From contig NZ_BCZK01000005.1 in NCBI RefSeq assembly GCF_001598695.1, forward strand, positions 310,001-374,000: a stretch of DNA of 64,000 nt, read 5' to 3'. The translations under genes were made by a program, and so were the position numbers. Source of the DNA: Klebsiella oxytoca NBRC 105695 (lineage in GTDB: Bacteria > Pseudomonadota > Gammaproteobacteria > Enterobacterales > Enterobacteriaceae). Below are positions 1 through 8,913 of the stretch, in pieces; positions within the stretch are counted from its first letter, which is position 1, and each line of letters starts with the position of its first letter. The notes beneath the pieces are model-generated. The model was not told where the DNA came from, did not search any database, and saw nothing but the letters and a program-made list of their open reading frames with translations.

Positions 1-93
1 CAAGATCTGTTGTTGTCATTCTCTACTCTGTACTGGTCAAAGACGATCAGGCGGATGCTACTATGAAAATGAGGTTGAGAGAATAGGGGAATA

Positions 94-111
94 CGCCCGC
101 TATAGCGGGCG
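94..111 (-). terminator. Hairpin after the siderophore receptor gene
   Basis: A 7-bp perfect stem (CGCCCGC/GCGGGCG) with a 4-base TATA loop lies just past the stop codon of the receptor gene read on the minus strand. No clear U run follows, so it may be a weak or Rho-assisted terminator or only an RNA-stabilising hairpin. Nothing else was recognised in bases 1-119. Confidence 0.45.
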
Positions 112-119
112 CGAGGGGG

Positions 120-2300
120 TTAGAAAGAGAGCGTGACGCCAGCGTAATAGGCGCGACCCGGTTCGTTATAGGTCGAAGCGCCTTCGTTTTCCCGATAAAT
201 TTGCTTATCGAAGAGGTTACTGATCCCGGCATTCAGCCGCAGGTCTTTGGTTAGCTGATAGTTGCCGCCGACGCCGACGACAGAATACGCGCCGACTTCG
301 TTGGTGGCCAGCACCCCGTTTTCGTTACGAATTTCCGCGTATTCGCGCGGTTTCTGTCGACCGTACAGGGTCCAGTTGACGTTAGCAGAGAACTTGCTGG
401 TCACCTGCCAGTCGAGCAGGGTATTGATGGTGTATTTCGGAATAACGGACAGCGGGTTGCCGGTATCTTTGTTTTCCGATTTGATCATATAAGTGGCGTT
501 GGTGCGCCAGCTGAGCGTATCGGCAATGAGCGGAACCAGCAGCGTGCCTTCAAGGCCTTCGACGACCGCTTTCCCGCCGTTCTCCCACTGCAGGATATTC
601 GCTCCGCTGGCGGTATTACCCAGCACCTCGGTGCCGGAGACGATCTTGTTTTTGTAGTCGTTGCGGAACCAGGTGATGCCGGCGTTATAACCGTTGAGGT
701 TAAACTCAAGGCCGAGCTCTTTGTTGACGCTGATTTCCGGGTCGAGATCCGGGTTACCTAAAAGATAGCAATTGCCTTCCGCAATACTTATCGGGCAGCC
801 GTTTCCGCGCGTAGAGAGCAGGTAGCCTTCGCTTGACTGATACAGGTTCGGCGCCTTGAATACGCGGGCAATGCCCGCCTTAACCTTAAACATATCGCCC
901 AGATCCTGTGACAGATTCAGGCTCGGGCTCCAGTTACTGCCGAAGTCGTTATGATAGTCGAAACGCAGGCCGGGGATAATATTGGTTCCCGGCATCGCTT
1001 CGATATTGTCTTCCAGATAAATACCGGTCAGCGTGGCGCTGTTTTTAGGGCTGCGTTGCGAAGGATCGCCGGACATCCCTGGCAGCGTGTCCGTCGTTGT
1101 GGTGGCCTGCATCGAAGCCGGATCGTTCAGTTCATCGCGGTTCCACTCCATCCCCACAGTCAGGGTCTGTTCTGTGAGCCAGTTAAAGGGAAGATTCACT
1201 TCAGCGGTTGAGCGCCAAGACTCCAGGCGGCTGGTGTCGTAGACATCGCTATTGATCATCCCTTCTACGCGACCGGTGGTGCCCTCCTGCAGACGGGTAT
1301 TGTTGGTTTTTTCGTAGTAGACGCCCGCTTTCGACTGGCCCCAGTCCCAGATCCCGTTGTAGGTCAGGCCCCAGGTCTGCCGGTAAAGCCGGTTGGTTTC
1401 CTGACCGTACAGCGTATCCACCAGGCCATTTGGGCTCATATTACTGTTGCTGTATTGCGTATCGCCGGCATAGATATTGCCCTGACGGCTGTAGGCGTAG
1501 CTGAAGTCGAGGATCTGCTGCGGGGTGACTTTCCACGACAGCAGGGCGTTAATATCTTTGTTGCGCACGCCTTCGCGGCCCGCCGCATAAGAGCCATTTT
1601 GCGCGCGGTTAATATCCCAGGCATCGGGTTCCGTTTTGTTAATGTTGCCATACAAACGCATGGTCAGGGCATCCCCGGCCAGCGGTCCGTTGAGGCTGAA
1701 GTTAGCCCGGTTAGTGGCGCCTTCTTTGTTATTTTCCGGCTGATTGGTATAGAGCGAGAGCGATCCGTGCCAGTCGTTGGTGGGGCGTTTGGTGATAATA
1801 TTGACGACCCCACCCGCAGCGCCAGAACCGTAGCGCGCAGCGGCGGGTCCGCGCAGAACTTCAATGCGTTCCACCATTTCCGGCGGTACCCAATTGCTGT
1901 CGCCTCGGGTATCACGCTCGCCGCGCCAGCTATAGCGTACGGAGTTGCGGGAAGTGACGGGCACGCCGTCAATAAGAATCAACGTGTTTTCCGGCCCCAT
2001 CCCGCGAATGTCGATCTGCCGGTTGTTGCCGCGGCTGCCGCTGGCGCTGTTGCCGGTCAGGTTTACGCCGGGCATTTTACGGATGATTTCTGACAGATCA
2101 TTAACCGGAGGGTCCTTAGCAATATCTTCAGCGGTAATGATCGAGACGCCCGGCTGCTGCTTCAGCGCCTCTTCGGCGGTTCCGTGAACCACCATGGTCT
2201 CCGTATCCTGTTCCACCTCTTCGGCGAAGACCCCTGGGCTGAGTAAGCCTGCAATGGCCAGGGCCAGGGGCGTTGCTATGTGATTTTTCTGCGTTCTCAT
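120..2300 (-). CDS. TonB-dependent catecholate siderophore receptor, FepA/PfeA-like
   Basis: An outer-membrane beta-barrel receptor that should import ferric catecholate siderophores such as enterobactin using TonB energy. The 726-residue protein starts at an ATG followed by a clear signal peptide (MRTQKNHIATPL, hydrophobic core, cleavage near VFA-EE). A TonB-box-like stretch (ETMVVHG) follows, then a plug domain of about residues 45-190 with the motifs DIRGMGPENTLILIDG and VERIEVLRGPAAARYGSGA. The long barrel ends in the aromatic residue expected of an outer-membrane protein (GVTLSF). The length matches FepA-type receptors. An in-frame upstream start at 2348 was not chosen because it would put 16 extra residues before the signal peptide. 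A perfect Fur box lies 47 bp upstream, so iron repression is likely. FepA and IroN are close relatives, so the exact ligand is unproven. Confidence 0.88.
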   Translation of the reverse strand: MRTQKNHIATPLALAIAGLLSPGVFAEEVEQDTETMVVHGTAEEALKQQPGVSIITAEDIAKDPPVNDLSEIIRKMPGVNLTGNSASGSRGNNRQIDIRGMGPENTLILIDGVPVTSRNSVRYSWRGERDTRGDSNWVPPEMVERIEVLRGPAAARYGSGAAGGVVNIITKRPTNDWHGSLSLYTNQPENNKEGATNRANFSLNGPLAGDALTMRLYGNINKTEPDAWDINRAQNGSYAAGREGVRNKDINALLSWKVTPQQILDFSYAYSRQGNIYAGDTQYSNSNMSPNGLVDTLYGQETNRLYRQTWGLTYNGIWDWGQSKAGVYYEKTNNTRLQEGTTGRVEGMINSDVYDTSRLESWRSTAEVNLPFNWLTEQTLTVGMEWNRDELNDPASMQATTTTDTLPGMSGDPSQRSPKNSATLTGIYLEDNIEAMPGTNIIPGLRFDYHNDFGSNWSPSLNLSQDLGDMFKVKAGIARVFKAPNLYQSSEGYLLSTRGNGCPISIAEGNCYLLGNPDLDPEISVNKELGLEFNLNGYNAGITWFRNDYKNKIVSGTEVLGNTASGANILQWENGGKAVVEGLEGTLLVPLIADTLSWRTNATYMIKSENKDTGNPLSVIPKYTINTLLDWQVTSKFSANVNWTLYGRQKPREYAEIRNENGVLATNEVGAYSVVGVGGNYQLTKDLRLNAGISNLFDKQIYRENEGASTYNEPGRAYYAGVTLSF

Positions 2301-2346
2301 TATAAATATCCATATCAAATCATGAAAAATTGAGATCGAGAATATC

Positions 2347-2365
2347 AATGATAATTATTATCATT
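2347..2365. promoter_or_regulatory. Fur box
   Basis: A 19-bp perfect inverted repeat, AATGATAAT-T-ATTATCATT, matches the classical Fur consensus (GATAATGATAATCATTATC) in arm length and composition. It lies 47 bp upstream of the receptor start codon, where ferric Fur would block transcription. This is seen directly; iron regulation follows from knowledge of Fur. Confidence 0.9.
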
Positions 2366-2483
2366 TCAATAAAGTGAAGATAATCTCCATCAAATCCTCA
2401 CAATTGCCGCAACTTTCCGGTATGTGACAGACATCATGGAGAAACCGGCGGGGCTTACCCTCACCGGCTTCCAGGTGCGATTG

Positions 2484-3800
2484 TCAGGAGGCGGGCGTCT
2501 CTTTGTCGGCCTTTTGTCGGCTTTTTTGAGACTGGTACCACTCCGGGAATTCTGACAGCCTGATGCCAGTTGGCACATCGCTCTGTTTTCGGCAGGCTAT
2601 ACGCTGCGAACGATAAATACCGCTATAGCCTGAGACCAGCCAGGCCACCACGCAGGCCAGCGCGGCGTAAATACCGATTTCAGAACCAAACAGCTCAATC
2701 GCCATCAGCGTTGAGGCAACAGGCGTATTCGCCGCCCCGGCAAAGACGGCGACAAAACCTATTCCGGCCAGAAAGCCGAGCGGCATATGCAGCAGCGGCG
2801 CCAGCGCATTGCCCAGCGTCGCACCGACATAAAACAGCGGAGTGACTTCACCACCTTTAAATCCGCTACCTAAAGAGACGGCGGTGAAGAGCAGTTTGCC
2901 TAAGCTATCCCACGGTGCCAGCGGTTGCTGGAAAGCGTCCACTATCACCGATATGCCCAGGCCAATATAGCGCTCTCCGTGCAGCAGCCAGACCGCGCAG
3001 GCAATCGCCAGTCCGCCAATAAACGGCCGCAGCGGCGCGTAGTGAATCCGTTTTTTCATCAACGCGCCGATTGCCTGCGTGCTGTCGGCAAAAATGCGCG
3101 CCGCGAGGCCAAAGCAGCAGCCGGCGATAATGATTGCCAGCAGCGTCCAGAGCGTTAGCGTGGGAAAGCTGGCAATAAAGTAGTGCGTATGCTGCACGCC
3201 CCACATGATGCCGACTCGATCGGCAATAATTGCGGAAAACAGGCAAGGAAGAATGGCGTTGTAGTTTATCCGTCCGATAGCCAGAACTTCGAGCCCGAAG
3301 AGCGCTCCGGCGAGCGGGGTACCGAAAACCGAAGAGAAACCGGCGCTGATCCCGGCCATCAGCACCATTGACCGTGCATCGTGGTTAAGACGGAAAATGG
3401 CCGTGAAGCGATCGGCGATCGAGGCCCCCATCTGTACCGCCGTGCCTTCACGCCCGACGGAGGCGCCAAACAGATGAGAAACAACGGTGCCGAAAAATAC
3501 CAGCGGCGCCATCCGTAGGGGAATGATGCATTTAGGGTCATGGATCTCTTCCAGAATCAGGTTGTTGCCTGCCTCCACGCAGGTACCGTAGCGCAGATAG
3601 ATCCAGCCGACGGCAAATCCGGCAAACGGCAGGAGCCAGATAAGCCAGCGGTGAGCTTCCCGCGTTGCCGTAGCCCACTCCAGTGAGAAAAGAAAAAATG
3701 CCGAGGCCGTGCCCGCCAGCACCGCAATGATAAAAGCGAGGAGCAGCCATTTCCCGAGGAATAAAAGCAAAGAGAGTGATGAAAAGCGGTATGCGCGCAT
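2484..3800 (-). CDS. CLC-F type fluoride/proton antiporter
   Basis: A 438-residue polytopic membrane protein of the CLC family. It differs from chloride CLCs at the ion-pathway signatures: GREGT replaces GKEGP (SVGREGTAVQMG), and GFKGGEVTP replaces GxFxP. These are features of the fluoride-specific CLC-F branch, which exports cytoplasmic fluoride in exchange for protons. The start at 3800 (MRAYRFSSL) was chosen because an AAGGA ribosome site precedes it and because the upstream in-frame extension would run through a fluoride riboswitch. A tail of about 40 charged residues (residues 395-438) follows the last membrane segment. The gene sits between yciB and the siderophore receptor, which is not the E. 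coli order (tonB-yciA-yciB), so it was probably inserted. Substrate selectivity is inferred from motifs plus the riboswitch. Confidence 0.88.
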   Translation of the reverse strand: MRAYRFSSLSLLLFLGKWLLLAFIIAVLAGTASAFFLFSLEWATATREAHRWLIWLLPFAGFAVGWIYLRYGTCVEAGNNLILEEIHDPKCIIPLRMAPLVFFGTVVSHLFGASVGREGTAVQMGASIADRFTAIFRLNHDARSMVLMAGISAGFSSVFGTPLAGALFGLEVLAIGRINYNAILPCLFSAIIADRVGIMWGVQHTHYFIASFPTLTLWTLLAIIIAGCCFGLAARIFADSTQAIGALMKKRIHYAPLRPFIGGLAIACAVWLLHGERYIGLGISVIVDAFQQPLAPWDSLGKLLFTAVSLGSGFKGGEVTPLFYVGATLGNALAPLLHMPLGFLAGIGFVAVFAGAANTPVASTLMAIELFGSEIGIYAALACVVAWLVSGYSGIYRSQRIACRKQSDVPTGIRLSEFPEWYQSQKSRQKADKETPAS

Positions 3801-3885
3801 CGTCGGATCCTTAGAAGATGAATCTTCCCGGACGCGGTGCCAGCCATTCAGATAGGCCTGCCCATTCCCGGTCCGGGAATAAAAA

Positions 3886-3936
3886 GCAGGCATCATTAGC
3901 CACATGGCGGTTCAAGGAGGAATGCCATCTCCTGTG
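3886..3936 (-). promoter_or_regulatory. Fluoride riboswitch (crcB motif)
   Basis: The minus strand reads GGAGATGGCATTCCTCC, then TTGAACCGCCATGTGGC, then TAATGATGCCTGC. This reproduces the crcB-motif architecture: P1 GGCAT/ATGCC, the GGAG/CTCC pseudoknot, a small GCC/GGC stem and the conserved AATGATGCC end. A U run (TTTTTATT) follows, then an 8-bp perfect hairpin, ATTCCCGG-T-CCGGGAAT, at 3864-3880 that may form the expression platform. It lies in the leader of the CLC-F gene, and such switches turn on fluoride exporters when fluoride is present. Confidence 0.9.
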
Positions 3937-4034
3937 AGAAATATCTTACATTACGAATCGATTCAGCTGAAGTGGTTTATACAAGGGGGAAACGAATAAC
4001 ACGGCGCGTCGGGCGGCGCACCGTGGGGGAAAGG

Positions 4035-4574
4035 TTAATGGTTGTCGTCCTGCGGCATATGGCGATAAATATACACACCGCTCAGCAGGGTGAATACCAG
4101 CGTCAGAGCGGTCAGGCCGAAGACCTTGAAGTTGACCCAGATATTCTGCGGCAGCCAGAAAGCGATATAGATATTTGCCAGCCCGCAAAGGATGAAAAAC
4201 ACCGCCCAGGCCAGATTGAGACGTGACCACACCTGCTGCGGCAGCGTCAGCTCTTTACCCAGCATACGCTGGATCAATGGCTTCTTCATCACCCACTGGC
4301 TGAACAGCAGGGCGCTGGCGAACAGGACGTAGATAACCGTCACTTTCCACTTAATAAATTCGTCGTTGTGGAAAAAGATGGTTAAGCCGCCGAATACGGC
4401 GACCAGCACGAAGGTAATTAACGCCATTTTTTCGACTTTGCGATAGCGTACCCAGCTGTAAATCAGCACGATAGCGGTGGCGATAATCAGCGCGGTCGTC
4501 GCGGCGTAGATATCATAAAGCTTGTAGAATGCGAAGAAGACTACCAGCGGTAAAAAATCCAGAAACTGCTTCAT
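4035..4574 (-). CDS. yciB: Inner-membrane protein YciB (septation protein A family)
   Basis: A 179-residue integral membrane protein that starts [19 protein letters not shown]. It has about five hydrophobic segments and the family-typical [12 protein letters not shown] and [10 protein letters not shown] stretches. YciB (IspZ/septation protein A family) is linked in E. coli to envelope integrity and to division and elongation machinery; no enzymatic activity is established. The gene follows yciC on the same strand with a gap of about 50 bp, as in E. coli. Its usual downstream partner yciA is absent here and replaced by the fluoride exporter, an odd break in a conserved gene order. Identity is firm; function is only as good as the family knowledge. 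Confidence 0.93.
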   Translation of the reverse strand: MKQFLDFLPLVVFFAFYKLYDIYAATTALIIATAIVLIYSWVRYRKVEKMALITFVLVAVFGGLTIFFHNDEFIKWKVTVIYVLFASALLFSQWVMKKPLIQRMLGKELTLPQQVWSRLNLAWAVFFILCGLANIYIAFWLPQNIWVNFKVFGLTALTLVFTLLSGVYIYRHMPQDDNH

Positions 4575-4625
4575 ACATCGATTCCGTCGTTCAGGTAGGG
4601 GCAGGTTGCGCCGCCCCGGGTTAAG

Positions 4626-5369
4626 TTAGTTACGAATGAGCATATACAAGCGGAATAAATAGATCAGCAACAATGCGGAGATCAGATTGCTGAGGGTATT
4701 TATTACCACCGCGCCAACGTTTGGCGTCAGGACCGCGAAGCTGGATGCAAACAGCAGAAGCAGCGTTTTCGCCAGCAGCCAGCCGATAATTGCCGGCGCC
4801 ACCAGGCGTACGTTGGCCCAGGCCAGGCGCATACTGCTACGCATGGCGCTGAAAATACCAACTTTATCCTGTACCAGCATGATCGGCGCGAAAGAGAGCA
4901 CAATGGCGAGCAGGACGCCCGGCACCACCACCAGCATCATCCCCATCTGCACAACAAACGTCGTCAGCAGGATCAGCAGCAGCAGCTTTGGCAGCACCGG
5001 CGCGGAAGCGCCGATCGCACGCAGGGCGCTGACTCTCTGGCCGGCGGAGACCATCTGGATCATCAGCAGAACGCCGCCGGCAAGAATGGCGTTGCCAACC
5101 AGCCCGGAGAAGGTCGAGGCTGCGGACGCGCGCAGCAGAATTTGCTGCTGCTCCGGCGTCATGCTCTGAACCAGTTCGAACAGCCCGCCGCTGCCCGCCA
5201 GGCTATCGCCCTGACTCAGAATCGACAGCTGCTCTTCACTGGGTGAAAAGGCATGGCCAAGTACTACCGTAATGAACGCGCATAACAGCGCAATCAGCAG
5301 GATAGTAACGAACTGATTGCGGAAAAAGTTCCCGGTGTCACGGTAGACGGACTTCGCCGTGATAGACAT
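4626..5369 (-). CDS. yciC: UPF0259 inner-membrane protein YciC
   Basis: A 247-residue membrane protein starting [19 protein letters not shown], with several hydrophobic stretches of about 20 residues. It belongs to the UPF0259/YciC family, whose role is still unclear although it is genetically connected to envelope phenotypes together with yciB. The start at 5369 was picked because a strong AAGGAG ribosome site lies 5 bases upstream; 17 in-frame codons before it lack one. It is the upstream member of a probable yciC-yciB transcription unit and is divergent from ompW. Confidence 0.9.
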   Translation of the reverse strand: MSITAKSVYRDTGNFFRNQFVTILLIALLCAFITVVLGHAFSPSEEQLSILSQGDSLAGSGGLFELVQSMTPEQQQILLRASAASTFSGLVGNAILAGGVLLMIQMVSAGQRVSALRAIGASAPVLPKLLLLILLTTFVVQMGMMLVVVPGVLLAIVLSFAPIMLVQDKVGIFSAMRSSMRLAWANVRLVAPAIIGWLLAKTLLLLFASSFAVLTPNVGAVVINTLSNLISALLLIYLFRLYMLIRN

Positions 5370-5681
5370 GCATTCTCCTTGAGTATTGCAGGTATTAACT
5401 AGCCGGCGATTGTACCGCAAATCGCGGCTGGGTAGCAGTCTCTGCTCCTGTGCGCTAAGTATATCTTTGTAAATAGAAGGGGAAATCGGTGATGACCTCT
5501 GTTGAGAAGCGACAAGGGAGAACTTGATACATCTCGTTTATCACTGATTGCATTGAGAAAGTGAAAATTAATCTGGATCAATAAATGTTAAATTTGCCCA
5601 CTTAATGTGATCTATGTTGGATCAAACATAACTCATTATGGGTATATTCTTGCGCTGAATAACCATAATGAGGAAGTGGGT
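5370..5681. promoter_or_regulatory. yciC/ompW divergent intergenic region
   Basis: A 312-bp spacer between divergent genes should hold both promoters. On the ompW side, an imperfect inverted repeat TGATC...GGATCA lies about 70 bp before the start codon, and a TATATT hexamer lies at about 5643. In E. coli ompW responds to oxygen through FNR and ArcA, but no perfect TTGAT-N4-ATCAA site was seen, so the regulator is not assigned. Confidence 0.4.
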
Positions 5682-6320
5682 ATGAAAAAGTTAGCAGCGG
5701 CGGTTGTTATTCTGGGCACGCTTTCCACCGGTAGCGTCTGGGCGCATGAAGCTGGGGAATTCTTTATCCGTGCGGGTTCGGCTACGGTCAGACCATCAGA
5801 AGGCGCGGGCGGAACGTTAGGCAGTCTGGGGGGCTTTAACGTTAGCAATAATACTCAACTGGGCCTGACGTTCACCTATATGGCGACGGACAACATCGGC
5901 GTAGAGCTGCTGGCCGCCACGCCGTTCCGCCACAAAGTCGGAACGGCGGCAACCGGCAATATTGCGACCGTTCATCATTTACCACCGACGCTAATGGCAC
6001 AGTGGTACTTTGGCGACGCCAGCAGCAAGCTGCGTCCGTATATTGGCGCAGGTATCAACTACACGACTTTCTTTGACGAAAGCGTGAACGATACGGGTAA
6101 AAAGACGGGCATTTCTGACCTGAGCCTGAAAGACTCCTGGGGAGCCGCGGGGCAGGTGGGGATGGACTATCTGATTAACCGCGACTGGCTGATTAACATG
6201 TCGGTGTGGTACATGGATATCGACACCACCGCCAACTATAAGCTGGCGGGCGCGCAGCAGCACGACAGTATTCGCCTGGATCCGTGGGTGTTTATGTTCT
6301 CTGCGGGTTATCGGTTCTAA
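5682..6320 (+). CDS. ompW: Outer membrane protein OmpW
   Basis: An eight-stranded outer-membrane barrel of 212 residues forming a narrow hydrophobic channel. The signal peptide is clear (MKKLAAAVVILGTLSTGSVWA-HEAGEFFIRAG). The mature part has the OmpW pattern of alternating strands, the family stretch PPTLMAQWYFGD, and the C-terminal DPWVFMFSAGYRF ending in phenylalanine as the BAM machinery requires. The start at 5682 was chosen because a GAGGAAG site precedes it and because the signal peptide begins there; 25 upstream in-frame codons would spoil that. OmpW is implicated in stress responses and as a receptor for colicin S4. A strong hairpin terminator follows. Confidence 0.94.
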   Translation: MKKLAAAVVILGTLSTGSVWAHEAGEFFIRAGSATVRPSEGAGGTLGSLGGFNVSNNTQLGLTFTYMATDNIGVELLAATPFRHKVGTAATGNIATVHHLPPTLMAQWYFGDASSKLRPYIGAGINYTTFFDESVNDTGKKTGISDLSLKDSWGAAGQVGMDYLINRDWLINMSVWYMDIDTTANYKLAGAQQHDSIRLDPWVFMFSAGYRF

Positions 6321-6330
6321 ACTCTTGCTC

Positions 6331-6355
6331 AAAGCTGGTCGTCATGACCAGCTTT
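6331..6355 (+). terminator. ompW terminator
   Basis: A 10-bp perfect stem, AAAGCTGGTC/GACCAGCTTT, with a 5-base loop and followed by GTTTCTC lies 10 bp after the ompW stop codon. It is a good intrinsic-terminator candidate. Confidence 0.8.
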
Positions 6356-6436
6356 GTTTCTCGTTCGCGCAAAGCGTTGTCGCCAACGATGATGTGGTAT
6401 TTGTTTTTGCTCTTTGCAAAACGGCTTGACCGGCCG

Positions 6437-6682
6437 CTACTCATTACCCCATTTATTCAGGAATACCGCGATATCATCGATCCGCTGTTCATCAATCCCC
6501 GCCTGTATGGCCATCTCTCCCTGCGCCTCCTCGCTGATTTCCTCGTTATTCATCAGCCGCGTAATCAGCAGTTGAAAATAGCGCGCCAGGGGCTCACGTT
6601 CTGACTCGCTGACGGGCTCGGCGGACTCCGTCGAATACTCATCCGCAATGTCGTAAAATTTCAGTGGTACTTCTTCGTGCAT
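6437..6682 (-). CDS. ymjA: Small DUF2543-family protein, YmjA-like
   Basis: An 81-residue acidic protein starting [19 protein letters not shown] and ending FLNKWGNE. From memory it matches E. coli YmjA nearly throughout (PLKYFDIADEYATE..., [28 protein letters not shown]). The function of the family is unknown. A GGGAG ribosome site lies 6 bases before the ATG. In E. coli ymjA is adjacent to sapA; here it sits near ompW, 50 kb from sapA, so a rearrangement has moved it or the other lineage did. No signal peptide or membrane segment is visible. Confidence 0.8.
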   Translation of the reverse strand: MHEEVPLKFYDIADEYSTESAEPVSESEREPLARYFQLLITRLMNNEEISEEAQGEMAIQAGIDEQRIDDIAVFLNKWGNE

Positions 6683-6887
6683 AAATCGCTCCCGGGATAG
6701 AGGTTGTGCCTGCGTTTACTGCATTGAATACTATCATTCCTGTAGGGCTTTATCTCGGGAGCGCGCTGAAAAAAGACTGTATAGCCGGCACCGGGCCTGG
6801 CCGGCCTGTGACGGCAGGCGTAGCGGTATTGACGATCTCTTATTAGTGGCTACAGGTTTTGCAAAGATCCCTCAGATGAGTGGATAG

Positions 6888-7508
6888 CTAAGAAATAAAT
6901 TGTTTTCTTTTATTCAATACATGCATGAATTTATTAAGATCCTGAGTGCCTTTTATTTTAAAATCATGCATAACGTTTTTTTTATGCGAGTACACGGTTT
7001 TATAGTTGACTTTTAACTCACGGGCTATTTGCATTTGGTTCAATCCAAGACTGAGAGCATGTATTACTTTTGACTGCGCATGGGTTATTGATTTACATGG
7101 GCAGTTGATACAAAGATTTACCTTTGGTGCAATATCTTCATATCCTCTTAATAAAAATAAATTTATATGAATGTATATTTTCCCCGTAATCACAGGAATT
7201 GAATCGGATTTGTATAAAAATAAACAATCTTTTGTGCAGTTAGGAATTTCACTTTTGGAGGATACGCTTTTTTTCTCTTGAAGAATAAATAGCAAGCTTT
7301 TTTCTTTTTTATATTTCAACTCATCATGGCACAAAAAGATCTCTCCAGGTTCCATTTCGGTGAATATGATATGTGCTTGTGCAATGTTGCTTTGAGTGTA
7401 CTTATCTTCAAAGATAACGTTTTCGTCTGTGGTGATGGACTCCATAACCATTTGTTTTATAGCGTGTTTTGAGTAGACGTTTTTGGTATTGATCAAAATA
7501 TTAAGCAT
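6888..7508 (-). CDS. LuxR/FixJ-type transcriptional regulator
   Basis: A protein of about 206 residues with a C-terminal helix-turn-helix of the LuxR class. The stretch ITHAQSKVIHALSLGLNQMQIARELKVNYKTVYSHKKNVM carries the usual Q/E-I-A-x-x-L...KTVYSHK recognition pattern. The N-terminal part is not a clear receiver or autoinducer domain. Just before the HTH is a cysteine cluster (LCINCPCKS). Base composition is much more AT-rich than the flanking genes, which suggests horizontal acquisition. A GTG at 7520 is an alternative start; the ATG at 7508 was preferred, but neither has a good ribosome site. It has no partner kinase nearby. The target genes are unknown. Confidence 0.7.
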   Translation of the reverse strand: MLNILINTKNVYSKHAIKQMVMESITTDENVIFEDKYTQSNIAQAHIIFTEMEPGEIFLCHDELKYKKEKSLLFILQEKKSVSSKSEIPNCTKDCLFLYKSDSIPVITGKIYIHINLFLLRGYEDIAPKVNLCINCPCKSITHAQSKVIHALSLGLNQMQIARELKVNYKTVYSHKKNVMHDFKIKGTQDLNKFMHVLNKRKQFIS

Positions 7509-7834
7509 ACATAGATTCACATAGTTATTAATATATGCACTCTGATTTAAAAGAATGCCGGTAAAAATATAGCTGTTAAAAAAGTGAGCTTAATAGTCGC
7601 GATCTGCTTTTAAAGTTTAAAATAAGATATTGTAGGTCTGCAAAAAAAGCAACATTTGTCTGCAAAATGAGATTTGAGATATTTTTCTAAGAAAAATATT
7701 ATTTTTCATATAGCTGGGGTTTACAGGCTCCATTTTTGTGAATGTGCTCCGCGATAAATTTTTATTATGCACAAAAAGCTTAGTGTCAATACTTAATTAC
7801 TGGTAAAATACCAACGGGCTAAAATTTGATATGG
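7509..7834. other. AT-rich divergent spacer between two regulator genes
   Basis: About 326 bp of very AT-rich DNA separate the divergent LuxR-type and AraC-type genes. A/T tracts are frequent, as in H-NS-silenced foreign DNA. No operator could be named. Promoters for both regulators must lie here. Confidence 0.4.
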
Positions 7835-8704
7835 ATGTCATTTACCGCAATGAAAGAAAATGTTTTTAATGAAATAGTTGAATGGATTGAGTCTCGCCTG
7901 ACAATAAATCCATCGGTCGAAGATATCGCCCGTGGCGTGGGATATTCGCGGCGTTCAGTTTATAATATATTCCATGAATATGCCGGACTGCCTGTCGGCA
8001 AATATATCAGAATGCGCCGCATGACGCTTGCTGCCGGTAAACTCAGGCTGACTCACCAACCTATTTCATCTATTGCCTGCTCACTGCATTTTGACTCTCA
8101 TCAAACCTTTTCTCGCGAGTTTAAAAAAGCCTTTGGTCGCTGCCCCAGCCAGTATCGACATTCAGCATACTGGGATATGTCGGCGCTCTATCAGAAGGTG
8201 GGGCCGCAGGGCGACAGACTGCCTGTACCCTGGCTTTGTTTTCTCGAAGAGCAAACCTTTTCTGGATATGGCTTCACCTATACGCTCTCCCTGGCCGAGG
8301 GTATCTGCGCCAGGAAAAATGTCACCAGGCGGAAAATCGCGGCGGAAATGCCGGGCGGCGAGCGAGACATCTATATCCTCTCTGAATTCTCACCTGCCGC
8401 CGATAATCTCTATAAAGTGACCATCGGCAGTTTTATTGGTGCACCAGTAAGCTCACGGGAACGCCCTTTCCGCGAGATAAGGGTCGCTAAGCGGGGTTTA
8501 TACCTGGGCATGGAATTTAGCGGTAGCTGGGAGGATTATGTTTTACTGTCAAATAATGTTTATATGAAACATCTTCCTGAGCTCGGGCTGTATCGCCGCG
8601 AGGGCTACGATATCGAACGTTTTGTTCAGCCGCAAAACGTGACGTCAGGAAACGATCGGCCTTATTACACCATCCAGTATTTTGTCCCGGTGGCCTATCT
8701 TTAG
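7835..8704 (+). CDS. AraC/SoxS-Rob-type regulator with a GyrI-like C-terminal domain
   Basis: A transcription factor of about 289 residues. The N-terminal 110 residues form two AraC helix-turn-helices (PSVEDIARGVGYSRRSVYNIFHEYAGLPVGKYIRMRR, then ISSIACSLHFDSHQTFSREFKKAFGRCPSQYR) of the MarA/SoxS/Rob kind. The C-terminal 170 residues resemble the GyrI-like effector domain of Rob (DIERFVQ..., YYTIQYFVPVAYL at the end). The family controls stress, efflux or permeability genes. Three starts are possible: TTG 7826, ATG 7835 or ATG 7850; none has a strong ribosome site, so the N-terminus is uncertain by a few residues. It is divergent from the LuxR-type gene and, unlike it, has near-backbone composition over most of its length. 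Confidence 0.72.
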   Translation: MSFTAMKENVFNEIVEWIESRLTINPSVEDIARGVGYSRRSVYNIFHEYAGLPVGKYIRMRRMTLAAGKLRLTHQPISSIACSLHFDSHQTFSREFKKAFGRCPSQYRHSAYWDMSALYQKVGPQGDRLPVPWLCFLEEQTFSGYGFTYTLSLAEGICARKNVTRRKIAAEMPGGERDIYILSEFSPAADNLYKVTIGSFIGAPVSSRERPFREIRVAKRGLYLGMEFSGSWEDYVLLSNNVYMKHLPELGLYRREGYDIERFVQPQNVTSGNDRPYYTIQYFVPVAYL

Positions 8705-8913
8705 CGATTGGCTCACGCTCTCTGCCGCCACTAGTGGTGCCCGCAAGGTATGACCCAGTCAGACCCTGCATTGACACGAGAGACCACAGCTATCCACATT
8801 CGTACAGAGTTGGAGGGTAGGCTGACAGCTTTCCTGGTAATAGGTGTTTCGGATCGCGGCTGGAGGCCGCGTCCGGCGCGCTATCGGGAGGGACATACTG
8901 GATGTCGGCCATA

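Noticed and set aside
1455-2093. 212-codon open frame opposite the siderophore receptor
   Set aside because: Antisense to the plug and barrel coding region; composition only.
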